6,161 nucleotides of DNA from Tannerella sp. (GCA_031259505.1 JAIRLL010000417.1:1-6161); one strand, 5' to 3'. Counted from the first letter of the stretch, positions 1 through 5,897 are shown. Made by a program: numbers and translations. Notes: generated from the letters alone by a model not told the origin.

Positions 1-201
1 CGGGAGCGGTCTGCCTGTCGCGAACGAAAAACGTCCGTCGTCGTCGCTTACCGTTCCTTCCGTGCTCGATTTGACGTACACGCTTGCGCCGGGGACAGGT
101 TCGTTTGTGCTCGCTTCGAGTACCGTGCCGCTGATTTTTTGCTGTGCAAACAGCGGGAAAGATATCGACAGTATGAATAATAGCAAGATATACTTTTTCA
201 T
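1..201 (-). CDS. Probable TonB-dependent outer-membrane receptor, N-terminal fragment
   Basis: Only the first 67 codons are present; the frame stays open through the left edge. Residues 1-19 form a signal peptide: KK, then a hydrophobic stretch rich in L, I and F, ending in LFA, with cleavage likely before QQ. From about residue 22 the sequence reads KISGTV, then NEPVPGASVYV, then SDDDGRFSF. This is the CarboxypepD_reg-like beta-sandwich that opens many Bacteroidetes TonB-dependent receptors, including SusC-like ones. Plug and barrel lie outside the window, so the receptor class is inferred; other outer-membrane proteins can carry the same domain. The gene starts 61 bases after the stop of the substrate-binding protein gene on the same strand, with no terminator seen between them, so co-transcription is likely. 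The ATG follows an A/T-rich leader without a Shine-Dalgarno sequence. Confidence 0.75.
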   Translation of the reverse strand, partial: MKKYILLLFILSISFPLFAQQKISGTVLEASTNEPVPGASVYVKSSTEGTVSDDDGRFSFATGRPLP

Positions 202-262
202 ATGTAAATGAATTTTGTTTTGAATGAATAATTAAATCCTTTTGTTTGTCAGAAGATTGTCT

Positions 263-1171
263 TCAAAATGTTTTTTTCTGATACGACAATGTTTTTTCGT
301 CCAGTTGAAGAAATCCAAATTCGTGATTGAATTTTTGCCCTTCGACAAGAATCCATTTCAGGAAATCCTTCGCGCCGGACTGCCCGTCGCAGGCAAATCC
401 GATGTGATGGATGGGGACAAGTTCAACCTTTTCGTTTTCGAGCAGCGAGAGCGTCTCGTCGAGATTTCCCGATCTGATTATTTCCTGCTGTTCTTTCCTG
501 ACGTTGAGCGGGAGCAGCGCAATATTGTCCTTCAGTTGCCTGTCCTTGAGGTCGTAGATATACCCCAGATTGTTAAACGTGACTCCCGTCGGGTCTTTGC
601 CGATGGCCTGAAGGAGGTAGATGTCGTCGCCCAGGATTTTTTTGCCTCTGAATCCGGCAACCGTCAGGCCGAAATGCGAGGCGAAAAAGGGAGCGCCTGA
701 CGCGGCGCTGTTGCCCGAATAGACGGTCAACTGTGCCTGCAGGGGGTCCTTTTTTGTATCTTCCTCTTCGAACGGGTCTTCGGCGAAAAAGAGTTTTTTC
801 AATTCCTTTTTCCCGAATTTCCGCCTGCTGATCTGCTCATGCAGCGGATTGTCCTTTGCCGTTACGGGCAGCAGGGCGGCGCGCCCGACGTAGGTGACGG
901 CTTTACCGTCTTCGCCGGGAGAGTTGGCTTCCGCGTTGGCGACAATACGCAGGTCGACGCGCCCGACGTCCTTTCCGGCATGTCTGACCTGTACGCCGGG
1001 GTTCGTCCTGTTGTATTCGCTTATCCATTTTTCGACCAGCGGCAAAGTATACTTTGCACTTTCGATATATATCACCTGGCGATTTTCATCGCCGCCATCG
1101 GCTTTTGCAGGAATGACTGTCGCTGCGCCTGCAGCGAGAGCCAGTGTTAAAAATAATTTTACTGTTTTCAT
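263..1171 (-). CDS. PstS-like periplasmic substrate-binding protein
   Basis: The product is 302 residues, close to the usual size of a PBP-like (PstS-type) solute-binding protein. Residues 1-24 are a signal peptide (MKTVK, a hydrophobic L/A core, then PAKA before DGGD). There is no lipobox cysteine, so a soluble periplasmic protein is expected. Family-like segments are AKYTLPLVEKWISEYN near residues 39-54, followed by NPGVQV; YVGRAALLPV at 94-103 with DNPL shortly after; and a Gly/Ser/Ala-rich turn SGNSAASGAPFF at 152-163. An in-frame ATG at 1288 would place 39 residues before the signal peptide and run through a leader hairpin, so I chose 1171. No ABC permease or ATPase gene adjoins it. Instead it is followed by a probable TonB-dependent receptor, which suggests a binding partner for outer-membrane uptake. 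The ligand (phosphate, another anion or something else) cannot be read from the sequence. Confidence 0.82.
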   Translation of the reverse strand: MKTVKLFLTLALAAGAATVIPAKADGGDENRQVIYIESAKYTLPLVEKWISEYNRTNPGVQVRHAGKDVGRVDLRIVANAEANSPGEDGKAVTYVGRAALLPVTAKDNPLHEQISRRKFGKKELKKLFFAEDPFEEEDTKKDPLQAQLTVYSGNSAASGAPFFASHFGLTVAGFRGKKILGDDIYLLQAIGKDPTGVTFNNLGYIYDLKDRQLKDNIALLPLNVRKEQQEIIRSGNLDETLSLLENEKVELVPIHHIGFACDGQSGAKDFLKWILVEGQKFNHEFGFLQLDEKTLSYQKKTF

Positions 1172-1255
1172 ATGCGTAATTTTTTTTATTTCTGTTTGTT
1201 TGTCTATATAATTTATATTTAAATGATTTGCGAAAAAGTTTGTTTCTTCGATTCG

Positions 1256-1290
1256 AAAAATACGGCCGTTCGCCTTCGGGACAGCCATAC
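1256..1290 (-). terminator. Terminator-like hairpin in the binding-protein leader
   Basis: On the minus strand GTATGGCTGT (1290-1281) can pair with ACGGCCGTAT (1269-1260) over ten positions, three of them G-U, around an 11-base loop. TTTT follows directly (1259-1256). The plus strand has no T tract after the structure, so its polarity fits minus-strand transcripts. It lies about 85 bases before the binding-protein start and about 160 bases after the predicted transcription start. It may attenuate the gene or end a short leader RNA. The U tract is short, so termination strength is uncertain. Confidence 0.35.
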
Positions 1291-1458
1291 GATGAAATGA
1301 TGGAGTATTTTTTTAACATGTTGTGCTGCGAGAGCACATTCGGAAAGAGACCGCCTGCATACAACGAATCCGTCCCGCCTCCGGCAGATGCGTCGCGGAC
1401 GATATATAATATATGTATGTACTAAGTGTCATAATTGTTACTGTTCTTTTTTCGACAG

Positions 1459-1489
1459 CAAAAGTACGGGCGTTTTTCCCGCTCCACAA
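1459..1489 (-). promoter_or_regulatory. Bacteroidetes-type promoter for the binding-protein gene
   Basis: On the minus strand ATTG (TTG at 1489-1487) is followed after 20 bases by TACTTTTG (1466-1459), a full match to the -7 consensus TAnnTTTG with normal spacing to the -33 element. Transcription would start near 1452, giving a leader of about 280 bases before the ATG at 1171. No comparable box was found nearer the gene. Confidence 0.5.
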
Positions 1490-1689
1490 TACCATTTTTA
1501 TGGGATATTTACAGGACTGTGGTTTTGAAGGGTGTCCGAACCGGATTTTTCGGATTGCCGGAATCGTGATTTTCTGGCTAAATCTTTTTTTTTTGACGGG
1601 CGGTGATTCTCCTGAAAAAGGAGGACAGGGGGAGGATGCACACAATGCTTCGCGAACGAAGCGAAGCAAAGGAAACACAAGAGAGAGAG

Positions 1690-1731
1690 AGCGTCCCGCT
1701 CGGACGGGACTGAATCCGGACGGGAGACGCT
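1690..1731 (-). terminator. Possible terminator after the GH13 gene
   Basis: Just after the GH13 stop the minus strand reads AGCGTC (1731-1726), which pairs perfectly with GACGCT (1695-1690). Two further C-G pairs are possible with a one-base bulge. An alternative inner hairpin pairs GTCCCG and CGGGAC (1710-1705 with 1698-1693) around six bases. The following sequence is pyrimidine-rich (CTCTCTCTCTTGTG) rather than a true U tract, so this is only a probable terminator. The 9-base repeat CGGACGGGA at 1701-1709 and 1717-1725 lies within it. Confidence 0.35.
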
Positions 1732-1734
1732 ACG

Positions 1735-3507
1735 CTACATGAAATTGCTCGACAGATAAGACCGTTCGTCATGCCATGCGCTGTCGATGACTTCCGGTTC
1801 GGGGCAGTCAGATTCGATATCGCCGTATTTGAAACGGAGCAGTTTGCCCGAATGCGCCGGGACAGAGACCTCGAACGGACAGGCAGCAGTGAGTGTGCCG
1901 ACAGTTTGTTTGCCCGTCAGCAGGTCGGTCAGTACGGCTGCGCGGTTGTCCGTGAAATTGAGTACGGCAAATGCTTCGGGCGGGATGTGTATGCGGACGG
2001 GCTGCGCGGTCGCGCGTTCGAAATTTGCGACGACAAGCACGACGTCGGCGCGATATTTCCGCAGGAAGGCGTAAATGTACTGACTGTTGAAAAACGGATT
2101 GTGCGCGTTGGCATACATCAGGTCGAAAAACGCTCCCCGGCGGATGGCCGGTTCGCTGCCTGCGATGCACATCAGTTGGGCGTATGACCGGCAGAGCGAT
2201 TTTTGCTCTTCGGAAAGCCGACTGCCGTCGAAGGTTTCGCCGTTCAGCCGGTGTTGCAGACATTCGAGGCTCCAGTAGTCGAAAATCGTCGTGCGTCCGT
2301 CGCATCCGCTGAATCCTTCGTCATCCATTCCCGGCTCGCCCAGTTCCTGCCCGAAATATACCATTACGGGATTGACGCCCAGTGTAGCGGCAACAATCAT
2401 GCCGGGGAATCCGGCCTGCGCATATCCGGCGAAGAAGGCGGATGCGATGCGCTGTTCGTCATGATTTTCGAGGAAAGCGAGCATGTGCGGGCGGATATCA
2501 TCTACTGCCTGCCAGCATTGCGTGATACTGTCTGCCCGTTTCCGGCCGCAAATCACGTCGCGCAGCGTATCGTAAAGACCCACCTTGTCATACAGGTAAT
2601 CGAAACGGCCTTCACGGAGGTATTCTCTGTAGAGGGCAGGGTTATAGACTTCCGCAATGAAACAGACGTTTCGCTCCGCCTTTACCCTCGGAACAGCCCA
2701 GTTCCAAAATTCGACGGGCGCCATTTCCACCATGTCGCAGCGGAAACCGTCGACGCCTTTCTTTGTCCAGAAGAGCAGTATATCAAGCATTTTGCGCCAT
2801 GTGGAGGGGATAGGGTCGAAATGGCGTGCCCGTCCGTGCAAATAGTCGATGCCGTAATTCAGTTTGACGGTTTCGTACCAGTCGTCGCGTCCGGGGAAAG
2901 GGCTGAAGCAGTCGTTGCCCGTCGCCCTGGCGGGAAATTCGCTGTATTCGAAGTCTTCCTGCTCGGCGCCGAAATGCAGCACGAGCGTTTGACCGGGAAG
3001 GTAATAGAAGTTGTTGTTCGGGTCGAAGTTTTTGAAGACATTGTCATGCTCGCCCAGATCCTGGACGGTCACAGGCTTTGCGTCCGAGCGATACTGACGC
3101 GCTACGTGATTGGGCACGAAGTCGATGATAACTTTCATTCCGGCGTCGTGCGTCCGGCGTATCAGCGCTTCAAATTCCTTCATCCGTTCGGGCACGAAGT
3201 CGGCAAGGTCGGGGTCTACGTCGTAGTAGTCCTTGATGGCGTATGGCGAGCCGGCTTTCCCTTTCACCACGGCATTGTGGTCTTTTGCTATTCCGTATGC
3301 AGTATAGTCGGTTTGCGTGGCGTGCTCGATGATGCCTGTATACCAGATGTGCGTGAAACCGTTTTTCCTTATTTCGGATAATACCTTCGCTGTGAACGAC
3401 GAGAATTTCCCTGCACCGTTTTCGGCGAGGCTTCCGTTTTTTCTCCGCGTTTTTTCCCTGTTACCGAATATGCGCGGAAAGACCTGATAAATAATCAACT
3501 TTTCCAT
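1735..3507 (-). CDS. GH13 alpha-amylase-family glycoside hydrolase, cytoplasmic
   Basis: The product is 590 residues and starts directly with barrel strand one (IIYQVFPRIFGN), with no signal peptide, so it is cytoplasmic. All four GH13 motifs are present: DFVPNH at 129-134; GFRCDMVEM at 254-262 with R256 and catalytic nucleophile D258; FIAEVYN at 283-289 with acid/base E286; and FLENHD at 345-350 with transition-state aspartate D350. A (beta/alpha)8 barrel covers roughly residues 1-445, and a C-terminal beta-sandwich about 470-568. A short charged insert (about 16-35) follows strand one. An active retaining alpha-glucan hydrolase or transglycosylase is expected; amylase, maltodextrin glucosidase or a transferase cannot be distinguished. 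The gene stands alone: no susCD, transporter or glycogen genes adjoin it. Its leader carries a -7 box and a double inverted repeat, suggesting its own regulation. Confidence 0.88.
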   Translation of the reverse strand: MEKLIIYQVFPRIFGNREKTRRKNGSLAENGAGKFSSFTAKVLSEIRKNGFTHIWYTGIIEHATQTDYTAYGIAKDHNAVVKGKAGSPYAIKDYYDVDPDLADFVPERMKEFEALIRRTHDAGMKVIIDFVPNHVARQYRSDAKPVTVQDLGEHDNVFKNFDPNNNFYYLPGQTLVLHFGAEQEDFEYSEFPARATGNDCFSPFPGRDDWYETVKLNYGIDYLHGRARHFDPIPSTWRKMLDILLFWTKKGVDGFRCDMVEMAPVEFWNWAVPRVKAERNVCFIAEVYNPALYREYLREGRFDYLYDKVGLYDTLRDVICGRKRADSITQCWQAVDDIRPHMLAFLENHDEQRIASAFFAGYAQAGFPGMIVAATLGVNPVMVYFGQELGEPGMDDEGFSGCDGRTTIFDYWSLECLQHRLNGETFDGSRLSEEQKSLCRSYAQLMCIAGSEPAIRRGAFFDLMYANAHNPFFNSQYIYAFLRKYRADVVLVVANFERATAQPVRIHIPPEAFAVLNFTDNRAAVLTDLLTGKQTVGTLTAACPFEVSVPAHSGKLLRFKYGDIESDCPEPEVIDSAWHDERSYLSSNFM

Positions 3508-3520
3508 ACTTCAGTTTTTT

Positions 3521-3558
3521 TTGTCCGACCGGACAACCCTTGTCCGTATCGGAAACAA
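3521..3558. promoter_or_regulatory. Tandem TTGTCCG inverted repeats, operator-like
   Basis: A perfect inverted repeat, TTGTCCG (3521-3527) and CGGACAA (3530-3536), is separated by two bases. Four bases later comes another TTGTCCG (3540-3546), followed after TAT by CGGAAACAA (3550-3558), an imperfect copy with two extra A residues. The pair lies between the -7 box and the GH13 start codon and covers the predicted transcription start. This is a natural place for a repressor or activator operator. As RNA, the first copy could fold with a GGUC loop a few bases before the start codon. Confidence 0.4.
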
Positions 3559-3584
3559 ATGTATGGCTTTTTTTTGAGATGCAA
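3556..3584 (-). promoter_or_regulatory. Bacteroidetes-type promoter for the GH13 gene
   Basis: On the minus strand ATTG (TTG at 3584-3582) and TACATTTG (3563-3556) match the -33 and -7 elements, with an 18-base gap, slightly short of the usual 19-21. Transcription would start near 3549, giving a leader of about 42 bases. The leader before the ATG is A-rich and lacks a Shine-Dalgarno sequence. Confidence 0.42.
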
Positions 3585-3741
3585 TACATTAATATTGTGA
3601 GCGGCGTAAATTTGCGAACTGAATTTGCAGTTCAAAGATTCAAAGATTCAGTCATTTAAAGAATCAAGGGTTTCCGGAAGGAATGCCTTATATGCGAATA
3701 TACCTGTTTATCCCCGTTCACAGTATATTGAAGAGAAACTG

Positions 3742-3771
3742 AAAAGAGAGTCACAGTTTCCTGTAACTCTC
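3742..3771 (-). terminator. Intrinsic terminator of the tRNA gene
   Basis: On the minus strand GAGAGTTACAG (3771-3761) pairs with CTGTGACTCTC (3756-3746) over 11 positions, one a G-U wobble, closed by a GAAA tetraloop. TTTTC follows. On the plus strand the wobble would be a C-A mismatch, so the structure is built for minus-strand RNA. It starts 12 bases after the 3' end of the tRNA. Confidence 0.85.
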
Positions 3772-3783
3772 CTGCTTTGCGCG

Positions 3784-3857
3784 TGGTCCCACTTGGGCTT
3801 GAACCAAGGACCCCCTGATTATGAGTCAGATGCTCTAACCAACTGAGCTATGGGACC
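3784..3857 (-). tRNA. tRNA with CAU anticodon (tRNA-Met, or tRNA-Ile2)
   Basis: The 74 bases fold into a complete cloverleaf: acceptor GGTCCCA with TGGGACC, D stem GCTC with GAGC, anticodon stem TCTGA with TCAGG around loop CTCATAA, T stem CTTGG with CCAAG around TTCAAGC, and discriminator A. CCA is not encoded, so it must be added by the nucleotidyltransferase. A CAU anticodon fits elongator Met or lysidine-modified Ile2. Pairs C4-G69 and C5-G68, and G30-C40 in the anticodon stem, resemble E. coli Ile2 more than E. coli Met. These rules come from E. coli and may not hold here, so the identity is left open. Confidence 0.95.
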
Positions 3858-3886
3858 GATTTCGCAGGGACGCTTGCCGAAATCGG
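3856..3886 (-). other. Hairpin at the 5' end of the tRNA precursor
   Basis: A perfect 9-base inverted repeat, CCGATTTCG (3856-3864) and CGAAATCGG (3878-3886), encloses 13 bases. In the minus-strand precursor it forms a stem immediately before the tRNA, and its last two pairs use tRNA bases G1 and G2. The predicted transcript start (about 3883) lies inside the upstream arm, so the full stem exists in RNA only if transcription starts slightly earlier. Confidence 0.4.
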
Positions 3887-3889
3887 GAA

Positions 3890-3897
3890 CAAAGATA
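3890..3897 (-). promoter_or_regulatory. -7 box of the tRNA promoter
   Basis: TATCTTTG on the minus strand matches TAnnTTTG and lies 33 bases upstream of the tRNA 5' end. No TTG stands 19-21 bases further upstream, so only half of the promoter is recognisable. Confidence 0.42.
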
Positions 3898-4002
3898 GTA
3901 AAAAAGAATAAACAGGTCTGCATATGTCCTCCTTTTTTTTCTTGCCGGCCGGATTTTCGTGATTTTTCCTGCCGATTGCAGTCCTGTCTGCAAAACTTCC
4001 GT

Positions 4003-4010
4003 TACCTTTG
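4003..4010 (+). promoter_or_regulatory. -7 box of the glycine-lipid operon promoter
   Basis: TACCTTTG matches TAnnTTTG. The nearest upstream TTG (3976-3978) is 24 bases away, longer than usual, so the -33 element is weak or absent. Transcription would start near 4017, leaving about 54 bases before the first acyltransferase start codon. Confidence 0.42.
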
Positions 4011-4038
4011 TGCTGAATATGGCATTAACATAAAAAGA

Positions 4039-4074
4039 ATGGATTCAAAAATTCAAAGAACAAATCCGGTATGA
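4039..4074 (+). other. 11-codon upstream ORF overlapping the glsA-like start
   Basis: An ATG after TAAAAAGA opens a short frame encoding MDSKIQRTNPV. Its TGA overlaps the glsA-like ATG in an ATGA junction, a layout that often gives translational coupling. It is too short to be judged as a protein. It may be a leader peptide setting translation of the operon, or chance. A still shorter start-stop (ATG at 4019 to TAA at 4033) precedes it. Confidence 0.25.
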
Positions 4075-4892
4075 CGGAAGTGCAGCGGATAGACCTCAGA
4101 CAGGTACTGTACACAAAGTCTCCACGACTGGCTCGAAAGATTCCTGCTTTTCTGATTCAATATCTTTGTCGCCTCATCCATCAGGAAGAGATAAATGCGA
4201 TACTCGAACGTCACGGGCGCTTGCAGGGCGTAGCTTTCATGCAGGCGCTGGTGTGCGAGTTCGGACTGACCCTGCAGTTGCACGGCGAGGAAAATCTGCC
4301 GGCCGGCGGCCGCTTTGTTTTCGCATCCAACCATCCGCTGGGCGGGCTGGACGGCATTTGTCTGGCCGCGATACTGGGCGAACGCTATGATTCGAAAATC
4401 CGCTATTTAGTCAACGACCTGCTGATGCATATCCCCAACCTGCAGTCCATCTTTGTCCCCGTCAACAAGCACGGCGCACAGGGCAGGGATGCCGCACGGA
4501 TAATCGAAGAAGTCTTTCGCTCGGACTGCCAGATACTCACTTTTCCGGCAGGACTTTGCTCGCGGAAGAGAAAAGGACGGATTTGCGATCTCGCATGGAA
4601 AAAATCGTTTGTGCAGAAAGCCGTGGCGCACCGTCGCGATATTGTCCCCGTGTACTTCGAAGGGCGCAATTCCGCTTTTTTTTACCGTCTGGCGAATATT
4701 CGCAAGCGTCTTTGCATTAAGATGAATATTGAAATGCTATATTTGCCGGACGAAATGTTCGGAAACAGAAATCAAACGTTCCGGATATGTTTCGGAACAC
4801 CCATTCCCTGGCAAACATTCGACAAAACAATGAAATGGGACGAATGGGCAGAATGGGTAAAGGAAAAAGTATACTCACTAAAAGAAAAATAA
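4071..4892 (+). CDS. glsA: GlsA-like PlsC-family O-acyltransferase (glycine lipid)
   Basis: The product is 273 residues with an LPLAT/PlsC acyltransferase core at about 60-245. Its acyltransferase block I is SNHPLGGLDG with H88 and D94. The spacing is HX5D rather than the classic HX4D of PlsC enzymes. The block III equivalent is FPAGLCSRKRKG (158-169), with A160 where PlsC has Glu in FPEGTR. VPVYFEG (192-198) matches the block IV region. The protein should act at the inner membrane, transferring an acyl chain to the 3-hydroxyl of an N-acyl amino acid, as OlsA and GlsA do. The assignment rests on the neighbour, a GlsB-like N-acyltransferase 6 bases downstream; the two are adjacent in Bacteroides thetaiotaomicron. 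A lysophosphatidic acid acyltransferase is less likely given the altered motifs. The ATG overlaps the stop of an upstream ORF. Confidence 0.78.
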   Translation: MTEVQRIDLRQVLYTKSPRLARKIPAFLIQYLCRLIHQEEINAILERHGRLQGVAFMQALVCEFGLTLQLHGEENLPAGGRFVFASNHPLGGLDGICLAAILGERYDSKIRYLVNDLLMHIPNLQSIFVPVNKHGAQGRDAARIIEEVFRSDCQILTFPAGLCSRKRKGRICDLAWKKSFVQKAVAHRRDIVPVYFEGRNSAFFYRLANIRKRLCIKMNIEMLYLPDEMFGNRNQTFRICFGTPIPWQTFDKTMKWDEWAEWVKEKVYSLKEK

Positions 4893-4898
4893 ACAATT

Positions 4899-5849
4899 AT
4901 GCAGGAAATTATCCAACCGGTTGGGCGGGATGCGCTGAAAAGCGAACTTGTGCCGGAAAAGCGACTTCGAAAAACGAACAGGTCCGACAATGAAATATTT
5001 ATCGTGACGGCACAAGACTCGCCGCACGTGATGCAGGAGATTGGGCGACTGCGCGAAATCGCCTTCCGGTATTATGGCGGCGGGACAGGGCTGTCCGCCG
5101 ACATCGACGAATTTGACACGATGGAAAATTCCTACCGCCAGCTAATCGTATGGAGTCCGCGCAGCGAGGAGATTCTGGGCGGCTACCGTTTCCTTTGCGG
5201 GACGGACGTGCGTTTCGACGCGAACGGCAAACCGCTGCTTGCCACGGCACACCTGTTCAACTTCACGAATCGTTTCCTGAGCGAATACCTCCCCTACACG
5301 GTCGAACTGGGGCGCTCGTTCGTCTCGATAGAATATCAGGCGACGCTCCGCTCGTCCAAAAGTATTTTTATTCTGGACAACCTGTGGGACGGACTGGGTG
5401 CGCTGACGGTGATCGACCCTGCGCTGAAGTATTTCTTCGGCAAGGTGACGATGTATAACACCTACAACGTCGAAGCGCGAAACATGATTCTGTATTTCCT
5501 GAACAGACATTTTCCCGACCCGGAAGGACTTGTCGAGCCGATTTGCCCATTGAACACAAATGCAGACCCGCAGGAAATGCGCCGCCTCTTCTGCCACGCA
5601 CATTTCAAGGACAACTACCGCGTATTGAATCAGGAAGTACGCCGGCGAGGATTCAACGTCCCGCCGCTCGTAAATGCCTACATGAGTCTTTCGCCCAGGA
5701 TGCGCGTTTTCGGGACTGCCGTCAATCACGAATTTGGCGACGTGGAAGAAACGGGTATCCTCATTGCCGTCAGCGAGATTATGGAAGAAAAAAAGAAACG
5801 GCATATCGAAACATATCTGCAGGAACTGAACGAATCTGCAGACATTTAG
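4899..5849 (+). CDS. glsB: GlsB-like GNAT N-acyltransferase (glycine lipid synthesis)
   Basis: The product is 316 residues of the GNAT-fold acyltransferase type also seen in ornithine-lipid OlsB and often labelled hemolysin-like. Recognisable parts are REIAFRYYGGGTG at 52-64, the acidic DIDEFD at 68-73, and VELGRSFVS at 135-143, the core motif of this family. A C-terminal part (about 225-300) with PPLVNAYMSLSP extends beyond the core. In Bacteroides, GlsB joins a 3-hydroxyacyl chain from acyl-ACP to glycine, giving a commendamide-type N-acyl glycine; GlsA then O-acylates it. The gene begins 6 bases after the upstream acyltransferase stop, so both are surely on one transcript. An A-rich stretch without a Shine-Dalgarno sequence precedes the ATG. 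The amino acid used could be another than glycine, but the Bacteroidales context favours glycine. Confidence 0.82.
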   Translation: MQEIIQPVGRDALKSELVPEKRLRKTNRSDNEIFIVTAQDSPHVMQEIGRLREIAFRYYGGGTGLSADIDEFDTMENSYRQLIVWSPRSEEILGGYRFLCGTDVRFDANGKPLLATAHLFNFTNRFLSEYLPYTVELGRSFVSIEYQATLRSSKSIFILDNLWDGLGALTVIDPALKYFFGKVTMYNTYNVEARNMILYFLNRHFPDPEGLVEPICPLNTNADPQEMRRLFCHAHFKDNYRVLNQEVRRRGFNVPPLVNAYMSLSPRMRVFGTAVNHEFGDVEETGILIAVSEIMEEKKKRHIETYLQELNESADI

Positions 5850-5897
5850 GGATACGAAATAAATAAGATACAATACTTTAAGCAAATAACGAAACAT

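Larger units (their letters stand above)
1172..1734 (-). other. Non-coding stretch between GH13 and binding-protein genes
   Basis: These 563 bases hold no convincing gene. Reading along the minus strand there is a terminator-like structure just after the GH13 stop, then featureless sequence with short inverted repeats (1647-1662, 1609-1623, 1535-1554) and a T run at 1585-1594. A good Bacteroidetes promoter follows at 1459-1489, and then a leader of about 280 bases to the binding-protein ATG. The leader contains a terminator-like hairpin (1256-1290) and a possible 39-codon ORF (1313-1432), and its last 85 bases are very A/T-rich. No known riboswitch consensus was recognised by eye. Confidence 0.6.
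3508..3783. other. Intergenic region between GH13 gene and tRNA
   Basis: No gene is supported here. The side next to the GH13 gene holds its promoter and operator-like repeats. Further on there is a 6-base inverted repeat, GAACTG and CAGTTC (3616-3621, 3628-3633). The first arms of a short tandem repeat overlap its right arm: TTCAAAGA with an 8-base period, two and a half copies at 3631-3650. The tRNA terminator follows at 3742-3771. A plus-strand -7 match (TAAATTTG at 3607-3614) has no -33 partner and leads to no gene. Confidence 0.5.

Noticed and set aside
242..700. 152-codon plus-strand frame opposite the binding-protein gene.
   Set aside because: It is the shadow of the binding-protein gene, with no signal peptide or domain pattern.
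880..969. Exact 12-base repeat CGCGCCCGACGT at 880-891 and 958-969.
   Set aside because: Both copies encode VGR in the binding protein; best explained by codon preference.
1042..1057. Perfect 16-base palindrome GCAAAGTATACTTTGC containing TAnnTTTG-like ends.
   Set aside because: It lies inside the binding-protein coding sequence in ordinary codons and has no promoter partner; probably chance.
1172..1288. N-terminal extension of the binding protein to an upstream in-frame ATG.
   Set aside because: It would put 39 charged residues before a clear signal peptide and translate through an A/T-rich leader and hairpin.
1609..1623. CTCCT and AGGAG inverted repeat as a terminator.
   Set aside because: The stem is only five pairs and no T tract follows on either strand in the right position.
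2203..3381. A 392-codon plus-strand open frame opposite the GH13 gene.
   Set aside because: It is antisense to a gene with all GH13 motifs; its translation shows no domain pattern, and such frames arise from codon bias on the other strand.
3607..3614. Plus-strand TAAATTTG as a promoter.
   Set aside because: There is no -33 element at proper distance and no gene downstream on that strand before the antisense tRNA.
3625..3846. Plus-strand frame from a TTG running through the tRNA region.
   Set aside because: It crosses the tRNA and its terminator on the opposite strand, and its start is a simple repeat.
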